A DNA stretch of 64,000 nucleotides from Silene conica (Eukaryota; Streptophyta; Magnoliopsida; Caryophyllales; Caryophyllaceae): positions 30,190,579 to 30,254,578 of the forward strand of contig CM055313.2 in assembly GCA_029255685.2 (NCBI GenBank), given 5' to 3'. The notes beneath the pieces were generated by a model that saw only the letters and a program-made list of their open reading frames with translations, did not search any database and was not told the origin of the DNA. Both the position numbers and the translations under genes were made by a program. This document shows positions 12,353-24,474 of this stretch, piece by piece. Within the stretch, counting starts at the first letter, position 1. Each line of letters begins with the position of its first letter.

Positions 12353-15300
12353 CTCCTTCGAGATAACACCAAATCCACTCTTAACCGAGTACTTCCCATC
12401 TCTAGTGTAAGGCCAAAAAACAACATCAAAGGACCGGGAAGAAGGGATAGGCATTGCAAGGATCTTAGCAATCCAACAATCATCGAAGAGGTGATTCACC
12501 ATCACAGCATTCCACTGACCACAGTTTTCAATTAGATCTCGGACCTCAAGGTTATAAAGATGGGTCCAGTTCAGATCCAGCAAGCAATCTTTTGGATGGG
12601 GGATCTCCCCATTGACCCAATTGTTAGTCCAGATATTTAATCTGGACTCCCTCCCCGGCTTCCAGCCCAGCCTTGATCTAATCCACCGAAGTCCAAAGAA
12701 AATGCTTTGTAGGCCTCAGGACGAGTTGCTTTTTAGCTTACGCTTTGCGCCATCCATCCCCTCCTGAGAGCCTGAAACCAGATTCCTAAAGATATTACAA
12801 AAGAGCGAGTTTTCCCCGGAAAGGATCCTCCACCCATGCTTCGCCAGCAGAGCTTTGTTCATACAGCCAAGATCCCTAATCCCCAGACCACCCTTCTTTT
12901 TGGGTAGGCCTAAGAACCTACAGCTACACCACGATATGTTTTTCCCTGATCTACTACCCGACCACCAAAAATGTGACAGCAGAGAGTTAATCTTCCGTGT
13001 CACACTTACCGGCATCTTAAATACCGATAGAAAATAAATGGAGAGATTTGAAAGTACAGAAGAGATCAGGGTCAGACGGCCTGCCGCATTCAAGAAAAGA
13101 GCATTCCAGGATGAGATTCTCTTAGTAACGTACTCGACAAGCCCCCATAAGATGTCCTTTTTTGAGTGATGAAACTCCGTAGGGATACCCAGGTATTTTC
13201 CCAGCCCAACATTGTGCTTGATCTGAAAAATCTTGAGAGTATCTTGAATACAGCGAAGAGTAGAATTTGGGCTGAACAGCACTCCAGATTTCGAGTGGTT
13301 CAGCTGCTGACCAGATAAAGCACAGAACAAATCTAGTATTTCCATAAGCTTCTTAGCCGCCCCTCGACTGTTCTCAAAGAAGAAGACCGAGTCATCAGCA
13401 AAAAATAAGTTGGAGATTCTTTGCGCCCCACGCCCCACTCGGATTCCTCTAAGGCTATTACACTCCTGAGCCCACTTGATCTGAGATGCAAGGACCTCCA
13501 TACATAGAATAAAAAGGAAAGGAGATAACGGATCACCCTGCCGGAGCCCACAGCAAGGTTTGAAGTTACTCAGAGGCTTCCCATTCAAGAGAATCTCATA
13601 ACTTACCGTTGAGACACAGTTCATAATCAGAGCAATCAGATTAGGAGGGAAGCCATACCTTTTAAGGACAGCATGTAAGAAATCACATCGGATCCTGTCA
13701 TAAACTTTGCTCATATCTGCCTTAAAAATACATTTACCCATCTTACCTGTCCGGGTGCTGTTGACATTGTAGATCAGCTCATGGGCGAGAAGAATATTAT
13801 CACTAATCTGTCGCCCGGCTACGAAAGCCCCTGGGACTCCCGTACCAGATTTCCCATAATCTTTGCCATCCTATTCGCAATACATTTTGATACAATTCTC
13901 ATCGTCACATTACACAGACTAATAGGTCGAAACTCAGAAACCTTCTCCGGGTGGTCAACCTTCGGGATCAAGGCGATGAAAGTTCTATTCATTTCCCGTA
14001 GGATTCTTCCAGAATTAAGAGAACAAAGAATTTCATTGCAAACATCTTCCTTTATCAGATCCCAACATTTCTGAAAGAAAACGCCCGGGATCCCATCAGG
14101 CCCTGGAGACTTCAGGGCGCCCATCTGGAAGACAGCTTTCCTAACCTCCTTACAGGTGAAAGGTCTCCCCAAGGAGTCAACTTCATCCTCGGAGACCCGA
14201 GACTGAATTGCTCCAAGTCTTACGTCAAACATCGTGGCATCCCTCACATCATCCGGATCAGAATCAGCCCGAAAAATACCTTTGAAGACTCTTGAAACTC
14301 CTGGCCTACATCCTTCTCGCCCCTAATCCAGGTGCCATCATCCTTTCTGATACTATGGATAAAATTTTTTCCGGCTCTTCCTTTTACCCAATTGAAGAAG
14401 AACTTTGTGCATGCGTCACCCTCCTTTGCCCACTTAACTTTTGCTCGTTGCTTCCAATACGAAGTGGCCGCTTCCACAAAGTCTTTAAATCCTTATGAGC
14501 AGATAAGTAATTTTCCTCCCCCTTACCAGCGAAATCATCCTCCAGACCTGCCAGGAGACGAACATCAAAGTCCTCCCACTTACGCTTCCAGTCCTTGGAC
14601 TTTGCAAGCGTCTAAGTTTTAATGTTATTCCTAGGGACTGACAGCTTCCGAGTGAGGCAGAAGCTTGGGGAGCCGACGAAGGTAGATCCCCAAGCCTTCT
14701 TAATGTTCTTCAAGCAATCTTCATGGTCCAAAGCCCACGCTTCAATCTTGTAAGGCCTACCTCCTCCATTCATTTTGGTGAGGTTCAGATTGAATTCAAT
14801 CGGCGCATGGTCCGACAGTTGAATCGGGAAATGATGCACTCCAGAATGTGGGAAGTGAAAAAACCAATCTTTAGAGCCCAAGGCCTTATCAAGTCTCTCA
14901 TAGACCCTTTTACACCCACTCCGGTTATTAGACCAAGTGAATCTCGGGCCTTTGAAAGGAATATCGATCAATTCATGTTTGATCTTCCATTTTGAGAACT
15001 GATTTGCACCTTCAATTTGTCCCAAATTGCGACTTTGCTTATCTCTTCTTGATTCCACTTGATTAAAGTCCCCCAGAATAAGGAAATGATGATTCCAGAA
15101 CTCCATCCACTCTCCTAGGGATTCGAGCACAGCCAACCGATGCTCCACCTTAGGGGCTCCATAGAACAATACAAGGTACCACGAAACCGCTTCACTAGAT
15201 TCAACGAGCAAAACAACAAAATGCTTACAATCTAGTACAACTCGCATACGAGCCTCTTTTTTCCATCCTACCCACAACCCCCCCGACTTTCCAAGTGCAT

Positions 15301-15493
15301 CAACACTATGGAAGCTACTAAAACCAAACGATCTAAAGACATGAAAAAGAGAAAGGCCATTATGGCTATTACATTTAGTCTCACTAAGAAAAATAAAATC
15401 ATAGTTCTTACTACTTAAAATCGCTCTTAGTTTCTGAATTGTAGGGGAGAGCGAATTGTTAAGCCCCCTACAATTCCAAGCTAGGCCTATCAT
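12353..15493 (-). pseudogene. LINE ORF2: endonuclease and reverse transcriptase, frameshifted
   Basis: The endonuclease (14612-15493) opens MIGLAWNCRGLNNSLSPTIQ and has FLSETK, ILGDFNQVE and LSDHAPI, the APE-type motifs. Reverse transcriptase pieces follow at 14244-14477, 13819-14247 and 12716-13741, with GPDGIPGVFFQKCW, KADMSKVYDRI, GLRQGDPLSPFLF and the catalytic FADDS box. A linker piece (12353-12583, with WPYTRDGKYSVKSGF) leads to the insertion point. The pieces lie in at least three frames, so ORF2 carries several frameshifts. The remainder resumes at 6504 beyond the LTR element. Confidence 0.88.
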
Positions 15494-15656
15494 GGCCCCC
15501 CCGGGGGTTGTGATGGTCCAACCCCCGAAAAACCCTTCAACTCTTCAAGTTCCAATTTCACCATATTCCGGTCATTGATTGATGAGGAAGAAGACCAAGA
15601 CTTATCATTCGTATCCAAGTCCATATCCTCCACCGCCATCCTAAAGCCCACTCTCT

Positions 15657-18305
15657 TCACAGCCCACTGCCTTGTTCACCAGAATCCGTACGCTGCCTCT
15701 TAGCCAAAGAGATTAGAAACTCCTTCGCCTTATCACTCGAGGTCAAGGCCACATCAGGGACCACAGCCAGCTCCTCTTGTGTAGCACATTTCCTCTTTCT
15801 TGCCTCCTTAGTAGCCTCCTCAAGGAGATCTACTCCCCCAGCAGTTCCTTTGCTTAACTCCAGCCTCATCCAGCCCTCAGAATACCCATTAAGGTCAATC
15901 CCAGCATGGATAGCTGGTCTGGACAAAGAATGGGTAAAAGGAAATTTTTTTGGACTTTCCTGTGCTAATGCCTTCTTCTTCTTGTACTTCTTATTGCTGC
16001 TGTATTCCAGTGCATAACTATTTCCTTCCATATCCTCTTCATACACAGGCATTTTTTCCTTGCCTTTCCTTCTGGATTCATCCACGCCTTCCTTAGTACC
16101 TCTAGTCAGCCCCACTACTGCATGTTTTCCCTCCTGCTCTCTGCAATTCCCATCAGCCCCTTCATACTCCAATAACAATTTTCTTCTCACAGGCATTGCT
16201 TCTTTTGTTTCTGGAACACCTTTATGAGTTCCCAAGGAAAGAGGAACAAGGCCAGTAACCTCACTGCTACCACTACTTACTAAGTCAATTGCATTCTTGA
16301 ACCTTGGGTCCAGGGAGTTAACAGAAACCTCCCCAGCCAAGATGTCCATCCAGCGTTGCATTGGGATGGACTCTTCAGAAGAACCATCTGCAGTAGACGA
16401 AAAAATATTAGAAGATACCAGGATCACCCCATTAGTACCAAGATTTTCCTGCCTTCCTGGTCCCAAACACTGCCTATCCTCAGCATCCCTCCCATTGCCC
16501 CTGTCCTCATCATTACCACTGTCCACAAACCCCACCCTGTCATGATAAGTAGTAAGCATACCAATCAAAGGGGGAGGCTTGAAAGTTTGATTAAAACCCA
16601 TCACATCATCATCCACTCTAGCCCATTCCATGTTGCTCTAAGTTCTACGCATGATGTTATCCTGTAGCCTCTCATCATAGTCAATCCTCACTGTGACCTG
16701 AGGTACTTGCTCCCTAAAACCATGTGGATCAAGGCAGAAACCCCCCAAAGTACTTTGCAAATGTATATTAGCTATCTCATCCCCATTGTGCAGCTCAACT
16801 GGTTCCATTTCATCATCCGCACTGTAGAAACAATCCTCCATAGGATCATCCTCCACCAGCCATCCTCCCTGACATCCCTTCCCTTTCCTGGAGTCCTTAT
16901 GATCTATAAACTCCCCGGCCCCTGCACCAAGTACATTCTTAAAATTATTCTGTTCAGTCCCCACCTCCTTATTTCTCCTTGATCCCTCACTAGGTGGAAC
17001 ATTCCCCATCCAGTTACTGGGTCCTTCCCCAGCCCCATAGTTCTTACCTGGTTGCATGTGGCTTCCCTTCTGATAAATAACAGTCCCAGCAAAAGGTTGC
17101 TCCGTGACTGTGAAACGCATCCCAGGTGTCACTCTACCCCCTAGTGTCAAACCTATTCCAAAATCAACATACCTTTCATCCCCCTCACCACTACTTTCCC
17201 CTCCTCTCTTTGTCCGCAGATTCCCCAGACTTAATCTGGAAGATACATGTCTAGTGGTAGAAGGGGTTGCACGAAGGTCCAAATTAAACATGGTGTGGGT
17301 GCTATGTGCATGAAACACAGCAAAGCCTTTCTCAATGGACCTATCCCACATATTATTAATGCTAGAAACAATGGCCATCAAGCTCTCACGACACTGAGCT
17401 CTGTTATGCCCTAATTTTCCACATTTAACACAATATTTAAAGACATTCTCATACTTGAATTGGACCCACAACAGAAAACCTTGCTCCATGGCTAAGAAAA
17501 AGCCTGGCATCAAAGGCTGATTGAGATTAAGACTTACCTGAACCCTGAGATAATCATTGCTAGGGACCATGTGGAAAGGCTCCACACGGAATTCATCACT
17601 GAGGAGCTTGCCAGCAACTCCAGCCACGTGAGTATTGATATACTCAAAGGGCAGACCACAAACTTGGACCCACATTCTAGCTCTTGGAAACCGGATTGTC
17701 TTGGGTATGGCATCAGGGAACCATCTCCCAAACACCATGATGGCTCCATCCATAGCCGTGCATGTAGCAACCAACAGCCCTTCCCTATCATGAATATTGT
17801 TGCAATGGAAGACATAAAGGTCTCCCATCCTGAAGCAAACTACACTTCCTCTAGTTTTCCATTTTGTACGAATTATCTCATTCACCTTTATTGCATCAAA
17901 GTCCCTGTAGTCCACCAGGTACCCTAAGACACACTTGCTCCAGAACTCCCGTGATTTACCAAGCTCTTCAGAATCAATATTAACCACCCCTCCAAACCTC
18001 GGGTATCTCCAAAGACTGGCATGGAGAGGATCATGAGGATTAAAAGAGGGGACCTGAGGAAAACCTCTTTCTCCCGATGTCCCACCATGGTCATTCCCAT
18101 TCCCTTCTTGGCCACCCCCAGTTCCCACACTTGAATTCACCATACTTTCAGAGTAAGAGTCGTTATTATGAACAAATGAATAAGAGAGATTAGAGAAGGC
18201 CCTCTCAGAATTAGGATTTAAAACAGAGGATAGTTTTGATTTGGATGAGGAAACACGAAGAAGATTTAGGAAGTGAGAAGAATTGTTGTGATTTGTCTTC
18301 CCCAT
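15657..18305 (-). pseudogene. LINE ORF1 (gag-like) with one in-frame TAG
   Basis: The ATG at 18305 opens MGKTNHNNSSHFLNLLRV. Around residues 90-290 is a DUF4283-like RNA-binding region (FRMGDLYVFHCNNIHDREGL, FPRARMWVQVCGLPFEYINT), then a zinc knuckle CVKCGKLGHNRAQC (CX2CX4HX4C). A TAG stop at 16638-16640 ends the frame after 555 residues. The same frame then stays open from the ATG at 16631 to a stop at 15657 (324 residues, low-complexity and basic). ORF1 was therefore probably one frame of about 880 codons broken by a single stop, although two separate ORFs cannot be excluded. It sits directly upstream of ORF2. Confidence 0.8.
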
Positions 18306-18769
18306 GGTGCCTTAAATAGGAAAACGAACAGAGGACTTAACTCAGATAACTGCCTCAATAACTTCAGGAAAACCAATCATCACGCATATCAGAAAACTAA
18401 TTGGCTCCCAAACCTTGAGCCGTGCAAAAACAAAAGGAATGACTGAAAAAGCCAAAAAAGCTCTGACACTCCGGGGAGTCCAACCGACGAGCCGCCGTAA
18501 AACAGACTCTCACCCAACTGGAAGAAAAAGGTAGTAATGATTGAAAAAACAGAAAGAAAATATTGTCAAAGGATTTTTCTCAGAAGGGAGATAAAGAGTT
18601 AAAGGAGAAAGAACCCAATAGTTGACATGCAGAGAGAATAAAAAAGTATGAGTTAGGACAAGAGAAACAAAAAAATACAGAAATTTGAAAAAGAAGAGGT
18701 TCTCAAAAAGAGAGGAAAACTTCTCTCTAAAAGACGTAGAGAGAAGGTGTGTTATATTTTATATGCAGC
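18306..18769 (-). promoter_or_regulatory. LINE 5' UTR / internal promoter region
   Basis: The stretch between the 5' target duplication and the ORF1 ATG, purine-rich in the + orientation with several AGAGAG/GAGAAAG blocks. LINE promoters lie here by family knowledge; no specific element is recognised. Confidence 0.5.
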
Positions 18770-18782
18770 CCCTGCTTAACTT

Positions 18783-19543
18783 ATACGGAGTATCTTTGTA
18801 TAGAAAAACCGTACCTTGAAAAAAGAGATACTCTTCCATTTGTTTGTTGTGGGAGGTCACAAACTTATGACCGAATAGTACCATCAAAAATGAAAATTTG
18901 TGATAAAAAAAATATTTCAAAATAGCAAAATAGCAAATACAATAACATGGTAAAAATAGCAAAATAGCAAATACAATAACATGGTATACCATATATATCC
19001 GTTTTTTCAATTACAACAGGTGGTTCAATATTCGAGTTTGGTATAAAAAATTTCGAATTTTGTTTTAAAAAATATGAATTATACTATAAAGCTTTTAAAC
19101 TCACACTTAAATGTGAAAAATACATCCTCAAAAGTTCAAGGTAAGTTGCTCTAAAAAAATATACATATGCTCAGAAATAACTAAAATTCTTTTTTTTTCT
19201 CTAAAATATATTCCACTTAATTATTAATACTGAAACTCGGTATTATCTGACGATGCTTTATCACTCTCGACATTAAAAATCTACAAACTGTGTTCAATAA
19301 GAATTTGGGTAAAATTTATAACAAACAACAGTTATTACACAAATTTTTATTTCATACCGTCATTCTCCGTGTTAAGCGTAAGGCAGGTTAAATACATAAT
19401 AAATTACTCCAATTGTCAACTAGAAAATGACAAATTTTTTTCTTTATTACCTCACTTGGGATATTTGACCGGTCTTAAACCTAGGACGGAAAATATCCGT
19501 CTTAAATTTAGGACGGAAAATACCCGTCTCAAGTAAGACTTAA
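18783..19543. other. Intergenic, no gene seen
   Basis: AT-rich spacer. It contains a 32-bp direct repeat around 18919-18982 (AAAATAGCAAAATAGCAAAT and neighbours) and a short ACGGAAAATA(T/C)CCGTCTTAA duplication at about 19485-19530. No coding signal. Confidence 0.6.
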
Positions 19544-19707
19544 ACCCTGTTCCTTTGGACTTCAAGTCACTTAATTTAAGTTCATTTCAGATCCTATAAA
19601 TTCAGTTCAATTCAGTTAAGTTTCTATAAGTTCAATTCAAATCTATAAGTTTAGTTCAAATCTTATAAATTAAGTTAAATTCAGTTCAGTTTGATTTCAA
19701 ACAGGGC
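19544..19707. mobile_element. MITE upstream of the DiT2-like exon
   Basis: Ends are inverted: CCCTGTTCCTTTGGACTTCA on the left, GATTTCAAACAGGG on the right. The interior is made of short TTCAATTCA/TATAAGTT repeats. About 160 bp, non-coding, 70 bp before the start codon of the truncated DiT2-like locus. Confidence 0.55.
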
Positions 19708-19780
19708 CTTGGTGTAACTATTAATAAGTGGAATCCCTCTCCACCCACTCCATCCACACAAACATACAAACATTCCACTT

Positions 19781-20479
19781 ATGGAAATATCCCCCCAACA
19801 TTCCCATTTCCATTCCCACACCAATAACAACAACATCCACGACACCCAGGATCAAAATGCCATAAATACCCCTATCCTCCCAACCCGACCGACCTCCACC
19901 TCCCAGTTCAAATACCGGTTCACTAACCTAAACTGGCACGGCGTAAAACCTATTCCCTTAATAATCTCCGTAACCATCGGGTTAATCCTCCGGTTCGCAG
20001 TCCCTAAACCGGCTAAAGTCACAACCCAAGCATGGCAACTACTAGCCCTTTTTCTAACCACAATTACCGGTCTAGTTATTGCGCCGCTACCGGTCGGGGC
20101 GTGGGCTTTTGTGTGTTTAACGGCGACGTTGTTAACTAAAACGCTGTCGTTTGAGGAGGGTTTTAGTGCGATGACAAATGAAGTTATATGGTTAATAGTA
20201 GTGGCGTTCTTTTTTTCACGTGGGTTTGTGAAAACCGGGTTAGGAGACCGTGTTGCGCTTTATTTTATTAAGTGGTTGGGTCGGAAGACGGTGGGGTTAG
20301 CTTACGGGTTGGTTTTAAGTGAGGCGTTGGTTTCACCAGCTATTCCGAGTTCTACGGCTCGAGCCGGGGGTGTTTTTAGCCCGGTTATTAAGTCGGTTTC
20401 GGTTAGTGTTGGGAGTGTCCCGTTTGATAAGAAATCGGCTCGCAAACTTGGGTCTTATCTTGTTATGTCACAATTCCAG
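19781..20479 (+). pseudogene. DiT2-like dicarboxylate translocator, orphan exon 1
   Basis: The reading frame from MEISPQHSHFHSHTNNNNIH runs to a splice donor at 20480 (CAATTCCAG then GTGAGT), the same donor position as exon 1 of the complete DIT2 gene downstream. It encodes about 233 residues: four to five predicted membrane segments and the conserved SEALVSPAIPSSTARAGGVF and LGSYLVMSQFQ. The next exon should begin SAGNSSALFLTAAAQN, but nothing like it is found before the complete gene at 24475. The N-terminus is His/Asn-rich and lacks the Ser/Thr-rich plastid transit peptide of its neighbour. It is best read as a truncated tandem duplicate. It has no internal stop, so expression as a read-through into the intron (stop at 20510) is possible. 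Confidence 0.75.
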
Positions 20480-21211
20480 GTGAGTAATCAATTCTCGTAT
20501 CATTTAGTTTAATTCGGATTTGAATCGTATTATTTTATTTGTTGCTAATTTGGTAGTAGTATTAATTTTGATTCTAATGATTAGGCGTATTTAACTGGAA
20601 AGTTTTAGGATATTCGTTATCCAATAGTACCAAACATTTCTGATAGTATTAATTGTTCGTGTAGCATAACCGTAAAGGTAACACTACATAATAGACACTT
20701 TTCTTAATTAGTTGTCCCGCGTCTGATATTGTGTTCGACACTCAGATACCCGACACTCGTTGGACACATTGCTAAAAAATATTACAGTTTAGACGAAGAA
20801 TAAAATTTTAAAAAAATCCATTAAAAAATGAGTTTGGGTGAAAAAATGAAATTTTTTTATAATAAAAGTTGAATTGTATCTTTACTTATTTTAGATTTAG
20901 TTTCAAATATTTTATTATATTCAAATGTTGTGTCTCGTGTCCTAAATTTCACGGGATGTTGTTTTCGTGTCCGTTTTGTGTCAGTGTCCATATTCGTGTC
21001 CGTTTTGGTAATAGTGCACCGCTTTCTGTGATCAATTGTGGAGTCGGGAAGTGATCGAAAGAATTTTCTGCAAAATGTTCCAAATCTCTGAACGAACGTT
21101 TCTACTAGTTTCCTAGATCCACGGTGCATGCCATGACTTTATCTAAACTTTAGTTGCACTCAGATGACGTGATGACTAAATGGACAATACTCGTGAGTCG
21201 TGACTCGTGAG
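20480..21211. other. Intergenic after the orphan exon, no gene seen
   Basis: Contains the putative unused intron 1 start of the truncated DiT2-like locus and a block of about 250 bp with CGTGTCC/GTGTCAGTGTCC motifs near 20930-21010. No exon 2 homology and no other gene. Confidence 0.5.
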
Positions 21212-21956
21212 TAGGGATAAGAGTGGGTTGGGTCCCCGACTAAATTTTTAGGATCCGACTTTAGTGAATCCGGTATAGGTCTGAATTTTTTTGACCCGCT
21301 CGGGCATGGACCTTGTATAAAAACTCCGGATTCGGGTCCGGGTCTAGGTGTTGGGACCCTACCCGACCCGTTTACCCTTATATTTATTTAAAATAAAGAG
21401 AAAAAAAACACATATACGAAGTGAATAACCCAAATAACACACATACAAATGACCTTTATTAGTCATCACTAATATCTATTCACATATCCAAATAACCATT
21501 AAGAATAATGAGAAAATTTATGAAAATTATAAATTTTGGTACTAAATAAATGATACTCCCTCCAATTCTGGGTCTTCTTCCCCTTTGGAGGGGCAAAATA
21601 CTTAAGGAATAATATATTTTAATGAATAAAGAGTTTGGTGGGGTTAGCTGATAGGAGAGAATGATGAATAAAATATAATTAAAAGTTATCAAAATAGGAA
21701 AGCGAAGAAAACCTGAATAATCTGTTTAAGGAAATAGGGAAGAAAACAGTGAATATGGGGGAGTATAATTTAGGGAAAATTTGTTTAGTAAAGAAAAAAG
21801 CAGAATCTAGGGTAGATCTTATTCGGACCCGATTTCTCTCGGTCAGGTATGAGTCCATTAACTTCAGACCATTTAGGGTCTGGGTTGGGTCTCAGGGTCG
21901 GGTCCAAGTCTAGGTCTTGCTGGACCCTACCCAGACCAAACCCATTGCCAACCCTA
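21212..21956. mobile_element. DNA element with GGGTCGGGT-rich ends, host of a Stowaway MITE
   Basis: The left end reads TAGGGATAAGAGTGGGTTGGG; the right end is the complement of TAGGGTTGGCAATGGGTTTGG. Both sides carry GGGTCnGGT-type repeats in inverted orientation. A Stowaway MITE (21556-21763) has inserted near the middle. No coding sequence; the superfamily is not certain (hAT- or MULE-like ends). Confidence 0.5.
21556..21763. mobile_element. Stowaway-type MITE
   Basis: Ends CTCCCTCCAATTCTGGGTCT and its diverged complement finishing GAATATGGGGGAG, with TA on each side (21554-21555, 21764-21765). 208 bp, non-coding. Confidence 0.6.
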
Positions 21957-21985
21957 TTTGTGAGGCATAAATTGTGATTGAAGAT

Positions 21986-22125
21986 GAACACTATCCGTTA
22001 CAAGGTGAAGGTGGATAGTGTCCCTTTTACAATATGTAAGTAACACTATTTATGAGGTCCTTTATTTTCCTTCTCATTTGCATTATTGTGAGAATGACAC
22101 TATCCGTTTTCATATTACGACGATG
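21986..22125. repeat. Dispersed repeat, copy 2
   Basis: Diverged relative of 3695-3855: CACTATCCGTTACAAGG, the TTATTGTGAGA block and the ACTATCCG/TTACGACG end are in the same order. Non-coding. Confidence 0.4.
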
Positions 22126-23937
22126 GTCCGTTATAAATAAGACCTTTTGCTTATGAGTTGGTATTGACTAGCGAGTTATAGTGTGTTATTTCGTATATTA
22201 GGTGGACTTTAGTAAAATGAAATACTCCGTAGATGATAATGAACTCTACATAAAGTATATTATTAAATAATAATGTATCGAATCTCGACGTTATTCTCAT
22301 CTTATAATATGTTAATTTTAAAATCTTGCTGCCATACACAAGTTATTGAGATTTTTATTGATATGTTTCACAAGCTTATTGTGGTTATTTACAAAAGATA
22401 TCAAGATAGAAGTTGACCGATTTAGTTTTCTTACTTTTAAAAAGCAAAACTAAACATCAAAAGGCAATTTGATATGGTATTCCCTTTCTGAAATGGTTTG
22501 TTGCGATCCTTTGACGGCTTGACATTTAGTGAAGTTAGCGGGCCTGCCCTTGTGAATAAAGAAGTGAACGACCGTCCTTTTGTTCACGTTGGTCACGTTA
22601 CTCACATTAGAATTAGGATCAAACACAGGTTTGGGCGGGGTTATGTTTAATTTTTGGTCTATATGGATAAGTTGGTTAGCGGGTTAGGTCGGGTTAGTGG
22701 GTTGAGCGTATGTATTTTTCTTAAAATGTTTTATCCGTATCCACTTATTTGGTGGGTGAGATGGGCCGGGTTTAATAGAGGGTGACCCATGAACAATTTT
22801 ATCTTCAACTTAAGATCATAATTTCCGCTATGACGAGGTTTCAATTGACATGAGCTTGTTCGTCAATTGGAACTTCATGATAACAGATATAAAAATTATA
22901 TAGCTCCGTCATATATAATGATATATGAAATGAAATAAAATGAAGCGGCATTTTGGATGAAGTTAGTATGTTTTTCCAAAAGTGTGTCTCAATTTTTTAA
23001 TTTTGATAATCTTAGAAAAGTTGATTAATACTTTAGATTGTTTTGAGTAAGATAAGTTAAAGTGGCCTACTTTCAAAAAATTGGATATAAACAAGCAATA
23101 AAAATCATAAAATGAGGGACGTTATTGACTTAACTACTAGGAATCTTTAACTAATGTCAACCTCTAAAATCTGGAGTCTGCTATAGTGGAGCTTTTGGTG
23201 ACATCCAAAACTAAATCTTCCTTTTCGTCCAACTCAAGAGTCGAGAACCTCTCTCATCTCATCTGATCTCATCTCACTTGCCTCTTGTATTTTCTCAACA
23301 CAATCCCACCACAATAATACCATATCAAAATCTTTCCATCTACTGCATGCTATGTATGCTATACTATACATATATAGAGCAAGATTTTCTTGTGACGGAA
23401 CTATTGTTATAAATTTACGACGGATTGAATATTATTTTATGGATATATATATATATTTTTTTTTGAAGGGATTATTTTATGGATATATACGACAAAAGAA
23501 ATTGTTATTCTTTAAACCATTTGTTTTTGTCTTATCTACCCATATGAGTTGTACTTAAATCGTCACAAATAAGAATTCATGATATATATACTCCCTCCAT
23601 TCAATTCCACACTAGCATTTTCTTTTTTCACGTCTACGAACGCGTATTTTATGTGGTAGCTATTATTAGCTGCGTATTTTATGCGGTAGATATATAAAAG
23701 TTATATAATTATAATATACTTGTAAAGACGAATCAAACAAGATGCCACATGAATATAATTTCCTTTATGTATCAAGAGAAAATCGAATTTGAATACTCGT
23801 TTGTGAATAGTGTGTAAAATAGATAGTGATAGCCACTAGTCACGTATGGTATAGTGTGTAATTTCATTTATTTATATATATAAATTCTTATATATATACA
23901 CGCGGCATGATCTAATTAATCTCTTTTAAAACAGATA
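22126..23937. other. Intergenic upstream of DIT2, no gene seen
   Basis: AT-rich spacer. It has a GGGTTGGGT/GGTCGGGTT-rich patch at 22660-22780 and a diverged CTCCCTCC-type MITE end at about 23592 whose other end is not clear. No reading frame looks coding. Confidence 0.5.
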
Positions 23938-24198
23938 CTCCCTCCATTTATATTCACTTTACACATTTGCTTTTTAACGTTTGTCAACGCACGTTTTACA
24001 TGCTAAATATCTTTAGCTACGTATTCGCAAATATTATAAAAGTTAGATATTTTCAATGTAATTGTGAAGACGAATCAAACAAGATCCCGTATGAATATAT
24101 TTTCTCTTACGTATTAGGAGAAAATTGATAACGAACAACGTTGATTTGTAAATAATGTACAAAATCGAAATGTGTAATGTGAATATAAATGGAGGGAG
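23938..24198. mobile_element. Stowaway-type MITE upstream of DIT2
   Basis: Long inverted ends CTCCCTCCATTTATATTCAC and its complement finishing GAATATAAATGGAGGGAG, TA on both sides (23936-23937, 24199-24200). 261 bp. It ends about 275 bp before the DIT2 ATG, so it may lie in the promoter. Confidence 0.8.
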
Positions 24199-24354
24199 TA
24201 TATCATAAGTACTACGGAGTATGAATAAAAAGTGAAATCATATTTACACGGTAATCATTCGTAAATTGAAAACAGGTCAAATACGTTTTCGTGAGAATTT
24301 GTGAGCGTGGTCACACCCGTCACACCAGAATCACAACCCTTTCTCCAAATCCCG

Positions 24355-24474
24355 ACACGTGTCAATCTCCTTAAATAAAAAACCCAGTGTTTAAATTTCT
24401 CCGCCTCAGATTCCATCGTAACATCCGCATTTCTCAATCACTCTCTCTCTCCCTCTCTCTCCTCGATATTCCCA
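24355..24474 (+). promoter_or_regulatory. DIT2 core promoter and 5' leader
   Basis: A TATA-like CTTAAATAAAAAACC at about 24370 lies some 100 bp before the ATG. A CT-rich leader (CTCTCTCTCCCTCTCTCTCC) runs up to the start codon, common in plant photosynthesis-related genes. The start site is inferred. Confidence 0.45.

Larger units (their letters stand above)
5402..18782 (-). mobile_element. Full-length L1-type LINE (minus strand), split by an LTR retrotransposon
   Basis: The 3' end is a poly(A) tail, seen as about 55-60 T from 5413. The 13-bp sequence CCCTGCTTAACTT flanks the element at 5402-5414 and 18770-18782 as a target site duplication, so the 5' end is near 18769. On the minus strand the order is a 5' UTR (18769-18306), ORF1 (gag-like, DUF4283/zinc knuckle), and ORF2 with endonuclease, reverse transcriptase, zf-RVT and RNase H. 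This is the plant L1 order. Removing the nested LTR element (6510-12347) and its 5-bp duplication leaves about 7.5 kb. The perfect 13-bp duplication suggests a fairly recent insertion, but ORF2 is frameshifted and ORF1 has a stop, so the copy is dead. Confidence 0.9.

Noticed and set aside
14292..17313. Plus-strand frames across the LINE (for example 16297, 16356, 17571)
   Set aside because: Antisense shadows of ORF1 and ORF2.
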